Source of the DNA: Adhaeribacter rhizoryzae
GTDB lineage: Bacteria > Bacteroidota > Bacteroidia > Cytophagales > Hymenobacteraceae
NCBI RefSeq assembly: GCF_008629685.1
Contig: NZ_VWSF01000016.1
Location: 82,932-146,931 of the forward strand
Direction: 5' to 3'
Length of the DNA: 64,000 nucleotides
A program made the position numbers and the translations under genes. The notes beneath the pieces were generated by a model. It saw nothing but the letters and a program-made list of their open reading frames with translations. It ran no database searches and was not told where the DNA came from. Shown piece after piece: positions 60,936 to 64,000 of the stretch. Positions within the stretch are counted from its first letter, which is position 1. The number at the start of each line of letters is the position of its first letter.

Positions 60936-63083
60936 ATGAACATAAAAAGTAAATTAAACTATATAACCAGGGCAACCTTAATAGCGGCCGGACTCCTGTT
61001 CTTAAATAATGCGCCGGTGCTGGCCCAGGTTAAAAAAGTAAACCCCGAAACCGGCAGCAAGCAACCGGCACCGGCGCCTAAAGGTTTAGCCAAAATAGAA
61101 CCCGCTCCCGCCAAAGAAGATGATTTTTACAAGCTGATTACCTTACCGGTACCCGAAGATATTATATTAGAAGTGGGCGGTATGGCTACTTTGCCGGATG
61201 GCAGCCTGGCCGTTTGTACCCGTCGCGGCGAAGTATGGTTAGTTACAAACCCAACTATTTCGGGTAAAGAAAAGCCCAGTTTTAAACGTTTTGCCTACGG
61301 CTTGCACGAGCCACTAGGTTTAGCTTACAAAGACGGTGATATTTACGTAACGCAACGTAGCGAAATAACGCGCCTCCGCGATTCGGACGGCGATGGTCAG
61401 GCTGACTCTTACGATAAAATATATTCCTGGCCTTTGTCGGGCAATTACCACGAATATTCCTACGGACCAACTTTTCTGCCGAACGGCAATATGCTGGTTA
61501 CACTAAATGTGGGCTGGAGCAATAGTTTGGGTCACGGCGTAAGTTTGGTGCCCTGGCGCGGCTGGGCTTTAGAGATTACCCCTGATGGTCAGATGATGCC
61601 GTTTGCGGCGGGTATGCGGTCGCCGGCTGGTTATGGCTTCAATGCGGCCGGTGATTTCTTCTACACCGAAAATCAAGGCGACTGGGTAGGTTCTGGCCGG
61701 ATTACGCACGTAGAAAAAGGCGACTTTGTGGGCAACGCCGAAAGTTTGCGCTGGACTGGTTTGCCCGATTCTCCTTTAAAATTAAAGCCTGAAGGCGTGC
61801 CCAACACCGGCGAGCCCCTGTACGATGTAGCCAAGCGGGTGCCGGAATTAAAAGCTCCGGCGGTGTGGCTGCCCCACGGCATTCTGGGTATTTCTACTTC
61901 CGGCTTACTCACCGATAATACCAACGGTAAATTCGGTCCGTTCCAAAACCAATTATTCGTCGGCGACCAGGGCCAGAGTAAAATAATGCGCGTAGACCTA
62001 GAGAAAGTAAAAGGCGCGTACCAGGGTGTGGTGTTTCCGTTCCGCGAAGGTTTTTCGTCGGGTATTCTGCGGCAGGTGTGGGGCAACGATGGCTCTATGT
62101 TTGTGGGCATGACGAGCCGGGGCTGGTCTTCTACTGGTAAAGAATTATTTAGTTTACAGCGCCTGGTCTGGACCGGTAAAACAGCTTTTGAGATGAAAAC
62201 CGTACGCGCCATGCCCGATGGCTTCGAAATAGAATTTACCGAACCGGTTGATAAAGCGACAGCCGGCAATCCGGCTTCGTATAAGGTTACGGGCTTTAAT
62301 TATAAATACCACGCTACTTACGGCAGCCCCGTAATCAATAATGCTGCTTGTCCTATTCGGGGCATTGTAGTTTCGGAAGACGGCCGCAAAGCCCGTTTGG
62401 CCGTAGATGCTTTGCGCTTGGGTTATATTCACGAAATTACTGCCGAAGGTGTAAAGTCGGTTAACGGGCGGCCTTTGCTGCACAACGTGGGCTACTATAC
62501 CCTGAATAATTTGCCCGACGGGGAAAAACTAACCCTTGCCGCCTCTACCGCCGGCCACGACCATGCAGCCATGATGGCGGCGGCCAGAAAAACAACTCCT
62601 GCTAAAACCGCAACTGCAGCTAAGGCCAAACCGGCTACCAACGCCAGCACTGCTACCCGCAATACGGCCAAGCGGGTAACTGAACAACCTGCTTCCTGGA
62701 ACGGCGAGGCTGATTATACCATTAATATTGGTACTAAACCGGGCCTCAAATTCGAGCCGTCGCAGTTTCAGGTGAAAGCCGGCAGCAAGGTAAAAGTAGT
62801 ATTTATAAACGACGACGATATGCTGCACAATTTTGTGGTGGTACTGCCCGGCACCGCTATTCCGGTAGGTGAGCAGGCCATGAAATTAGGTTTGGAAGGT
62901 CAGCAGAAAAATTATATACCCAACACCGATAAAGTGTTGTACCATACTATTTTGCTGCAACCAAACACTACCGAAACTATTTATTTTACAGCCCCGGATA
63001 AGCCCGGCAACTACACTTACGTGTGTACCGTACCTGGCCATTTTTACGTGATGCAAGGCACTATGAAAGTAATAGGAAGGTAA
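60936..63083 (+). CDS. Exported sugar-dehydrogenase-like propeller fused to a cupredoxin
   Basis: A 715-residue exported protein; I use the ATG at 60936 (MNIKSKLNYITRATLIAAGLLFL), a few codons inside a TTG. Residues 65-420 form a GSDH/PQQ-dehydrogenase-type propeller (GGMATLPDGSLAVCTRRGEVW, YGPTFLPNGNMLVTLNVGWS). A connecting sandwich and an Ala/Thr/Lys-rich linker (about 550-590) lead to a plastocyanin/azurin-like domain with a full type 1 copper set: His631 (LHNFVV), Cys697, His702 and Met706 (CTVPGHFYVM). No CXXCH motif is present, so copper takes the place of the haem used by the two paralogous fusions. It follows the DUF1080 gene after 27 bases and is followed by a terminator. Confidence 0.87.
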   Translation: MNIKSKLNYITRATLIAAGLLFLNNAPVLAQVKKVNPETGSKQPAPAPKGLAKIEPAPAKEDDFYKLITLPVPEDIILEVGGMATLPDGSLAVCTRRGEVWLVTNPTISGKEKPSFKRFAYGLHEPLGLAYKDGDIYVTQRSEITRLRDSDGDGQADSYDKIYSWPLSGNYHEYSYGPTFLPNGNMLVTLNVGWSNSLGHGVSLVPWRGWALEITPDGQMMPFAAGMRSPAGYGFNAAGDFFYTENQGDWVGSGRITHVEKGDFVGNAESLRWTGLPDSPLKLKPEGVPNTGEPLYDVAKRVPELKAPAVWLPHGILGISTSGLLTDNTNGKFGPFQNQLFVGDQGQSKIMRVDLEKVKGAYQGVVFPFREGFSSGILRQVWGNDGSMFVGMTSRGWSSTGKELFSLQRLVWTGKTAFEMKTVRAMPDGFEIEFTEPVDKATAGNPASYKVTGFNYKYHATYGSPVINNAACPIRGIVVSEDGRKARLAVDALRLGYIHEITAEGVKSVNGRPLLHNVGYYTLNNLPDGEKLTLAASTAGHDHAAMMAAARKTTPAKTATAAKAKPATNASTATRNTAKRVTEQPASWNGEADYTINIGTKPGLKFEPSQFQVKAGSKVKVVFINDDDMLHNFVVVLPGTAIPVGEQAMKLGLEGQQKNYIPNTDKVLYHTILLQPNTTETIYFTAPDKPGNYTYVCTVPGHFYVMQGTMKVIGR

Positions 63084-63574
63084 AGGTTCTGCATTAAAAG
63101 ATAGTTTAAGAGAAGCAATTTCTTTATACAAAAAGCATAAACTGGTAAAATATTCCGGTTTATGCTTTTTCTTTTTTGCTCAGTTGGTTATTGAATAATG
63201 CCAATGCTTCATGTCGATATTCCATAAATAACTTGAATTATCTGTTTATCTTTTGAAAGATTATATCTTTCAAGGCTCAGGTGCTAACTATCTTCTAAAG
63301 CCTAAGTTTGCTCCCGGCCGCGGGCCCCGTTTGGTCACTCGGGCTGTCTAAGCTTGTTTTCCTCGTACCTCGGAATGCTACGCACCACAACCTTAGAAGG
63401 CCCTCATCGCCCAAACTGCTGTAGTTTTCCAGTAGCTACGGTCTTAATAAATTTAAATTGTTGGTTAAGCGTCCAATCCAAGCTTATGTGCAACGTTCCG
63501 GTTCGGCCGAACTCCTTCCCTAATTTAGGGCTACGATTAGGACACAAAATGGAGCGGGGAGCTGTTGGGGGTAA
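63084..63574. other. Terminator, hairpin and GC-rich block upstream of the transposase
   Basis: The first part holds the operon terminator (63130-63177) and a small hairpin, TTGAAAGA / TCTTTCAA (63253-63273). From 63300 to about 63560 the composition becomes GC-rich (CCCGGCCGCGGGCCCC), unlike all other intergenic regions, and includes a CCTTCCCTAATTTAGGG element. An 84-codon open frame here has no coding character. It may be the end of an insertion element or a dispersed repeat. Confidence 0.55.
63130..63177 (+). terminator. Rho-independent terminator
   Basis: AAAAAGCATAAACTGG / CCGGTTTATGCTTTTT stem with a long T-rich tail (CTTTTTT), 46 bases after the cupredoxin-fusion stop. Confidence 0.9.
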
Positions 63575-64000
63575 ATGGCAGATGCAATATTTAGCAATAT
63601 TCGGATAGAGCGACGGGTCAAGCAAGTAGTAGAAAAGATAATAGAAAAGCAAAGTGTGGTGATACATCAGCTAAGTGCGAGCGAAGCCGAGCAGCGGAGT
63701 TACTACCGTCTGCTGCATAACCCCCGTTTGCAGACCAGTCAAATCATTTCGTACTTGCAAGCGGACTGTGCGCGGCAAGTGGAGGTGGGCGCCCATTATT
63801 TAGTATTTCAGGATACGACGCAGCCTAACTTTGAACGCAACCGGCGCAACATTTCCGACCAGCAGCAGCTCGGGGTGATTGGAGATAAGCAGTCCTTAGG
63901 CTTTTTCCTGCATCCTTCGCTGGTGGTGCAAGCGGATACTGGCCGCTGCCTGGGCTACAGCCATGTGCAGGTCTGGAGTAGAGAAGCAATGGCGCCAGAT
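63575..64000 (+). mobile_element. IS4-family transposase, 5' part (runs off the window)
   Basis: An open frame from the ATG at 63575 (MADAIFSNIRIERRVKQVVE) continues for 142 codons to the last base, so the gene is cut by the window edge. VFQDTTQPNFERNRRNISDQ carries the first catalytic Asp of IS4-type DDE transposases (YLVFQDTT), and the region before it (QRSYYRLLHNPRLQTSQIISYL) matches the N-terminal DNA-binding region of Tn5-like members. LGVIGDKQSLGFFLHPSLVV follows as in the family. The left terminal inverted repeat was not identified. Whether the element is intact cannot be judged. Confidence 0.85.

Noticed and set aside
63354..63608. 84-codon open frame before the transposase
   Set aside because: Composition follows the GC-rich non-coding block, it overlaps the transposase start, and no protein motif is visible.
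1..64000. tRNA or rRNA genes
   Set aside because: No cloverleaf with conserved GGTTCGAATCC-type arm and no rRNA-like sequence was recognised on either strand; a covariance search would be needed to exclude a divergent tRNA.

Overview
This window is a chromosomal stretch from a member of the Bacteroidota. The evidence is two SusC/SusD pairs, an ECF sigma/FecR pair feeding an STN-bearing SusC, the DUF1735, DUF5013 and DUF4249 lipoprotein families, weak Shine-Dalgarno sites, and promoter candidates of the TTG / TAnnTTTG type. The domain repertoire (ThuA-GSDH-cytochrome c proteins, Tat-exported TIM barrels, DUF1080) suggests Cytophagales, perhaps an Adhaeribacter- or Hymenobacter-like organism. 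That placement is inference; no rRNA gene is present.

Layout. 0-9 kb: a + strand cluster for an acidic, uronate-containing polysaccharide (alginate-lyase-fold protein, PL8-like lyase, BNR_4 propeller, heparinase II/III lyase, GH88 unsaturated uronyl hydrolase). 9.2-12.2 kb: an AT-rich accessory island with a HEAT-repeat protein and two toxin-antitoxin pairs. 12.3-14.5 kb: a second alginate/polyglucuronate-lyase-like gene and an esterase. 14.5-18.4 kb: a VOC protein preceded by a heptanucleotide tandem repeat, a SMUG2-type glycosylase, an exported hydroxypyruvate-isomerase-like TIM barrel and two disordered small proteins. 18.4-26.6 kb (minus strand): a TIM-barrel isomerase, then a four-gene surface operon (unknown exported protein, TonB receptor, DUF4249, macroglobulin-like protein). 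27.1-30.4 kb: a large sugar dehydrogenase/cytochrome c fusion. 30.8-39.4 kb (minus strand): a complete ECF sigma / FecR / SusC / SusD / DUF1735 uptake and signalling locus. 39.6-42.2 kb: a small Lys/Ala-rich exported protein, a lipoprotein TIM barrel and an SDR. 43-54.4 kb: a second SusC/SusD pair followed by an exported enolase-superfamily protein, two exported RraA-like proteins, a PHP phosphoesterase and an FG-GAP protein. 54.4-63.1 kb: a DUF4184 membrane protein, a second ThuA-GSDH-PKD-cytochrome c protein, a DUF1080 protein and a propeller-cupredoxin fusion. 63.1-64 kb: a GC-rich non-coding block and the 5' part of an IS4-family transposase that runs off the window.

How it may fit together. 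Lyases and GH88 cut acidic glycans into unsaturated uronates, and SusCD pairs import oligomers. An unusually large set of sugar-modifying proteins carries Tat or Sec signals: three TIM barrels, an enolase-superfamily acid-sugar dehydratase-like protein, two RraA-like proteins, DUF1080 and three sugar-dehydrogenase-like propellers. Two propellers are fused to cytochrome c and one to a cupredoxin. The strongest hypothesis is an oxidative sugar pathway outside the cytoplasm in which propeller dehydrogenases oxidise sugars, pass electrons to fused haem or copper domains, and DUF1080, ThuA and TIM-barrel partners process the keto-sugars. This is inference from domain content. The window is also rich in palindromic and tandem repeats in its intergenic regions.
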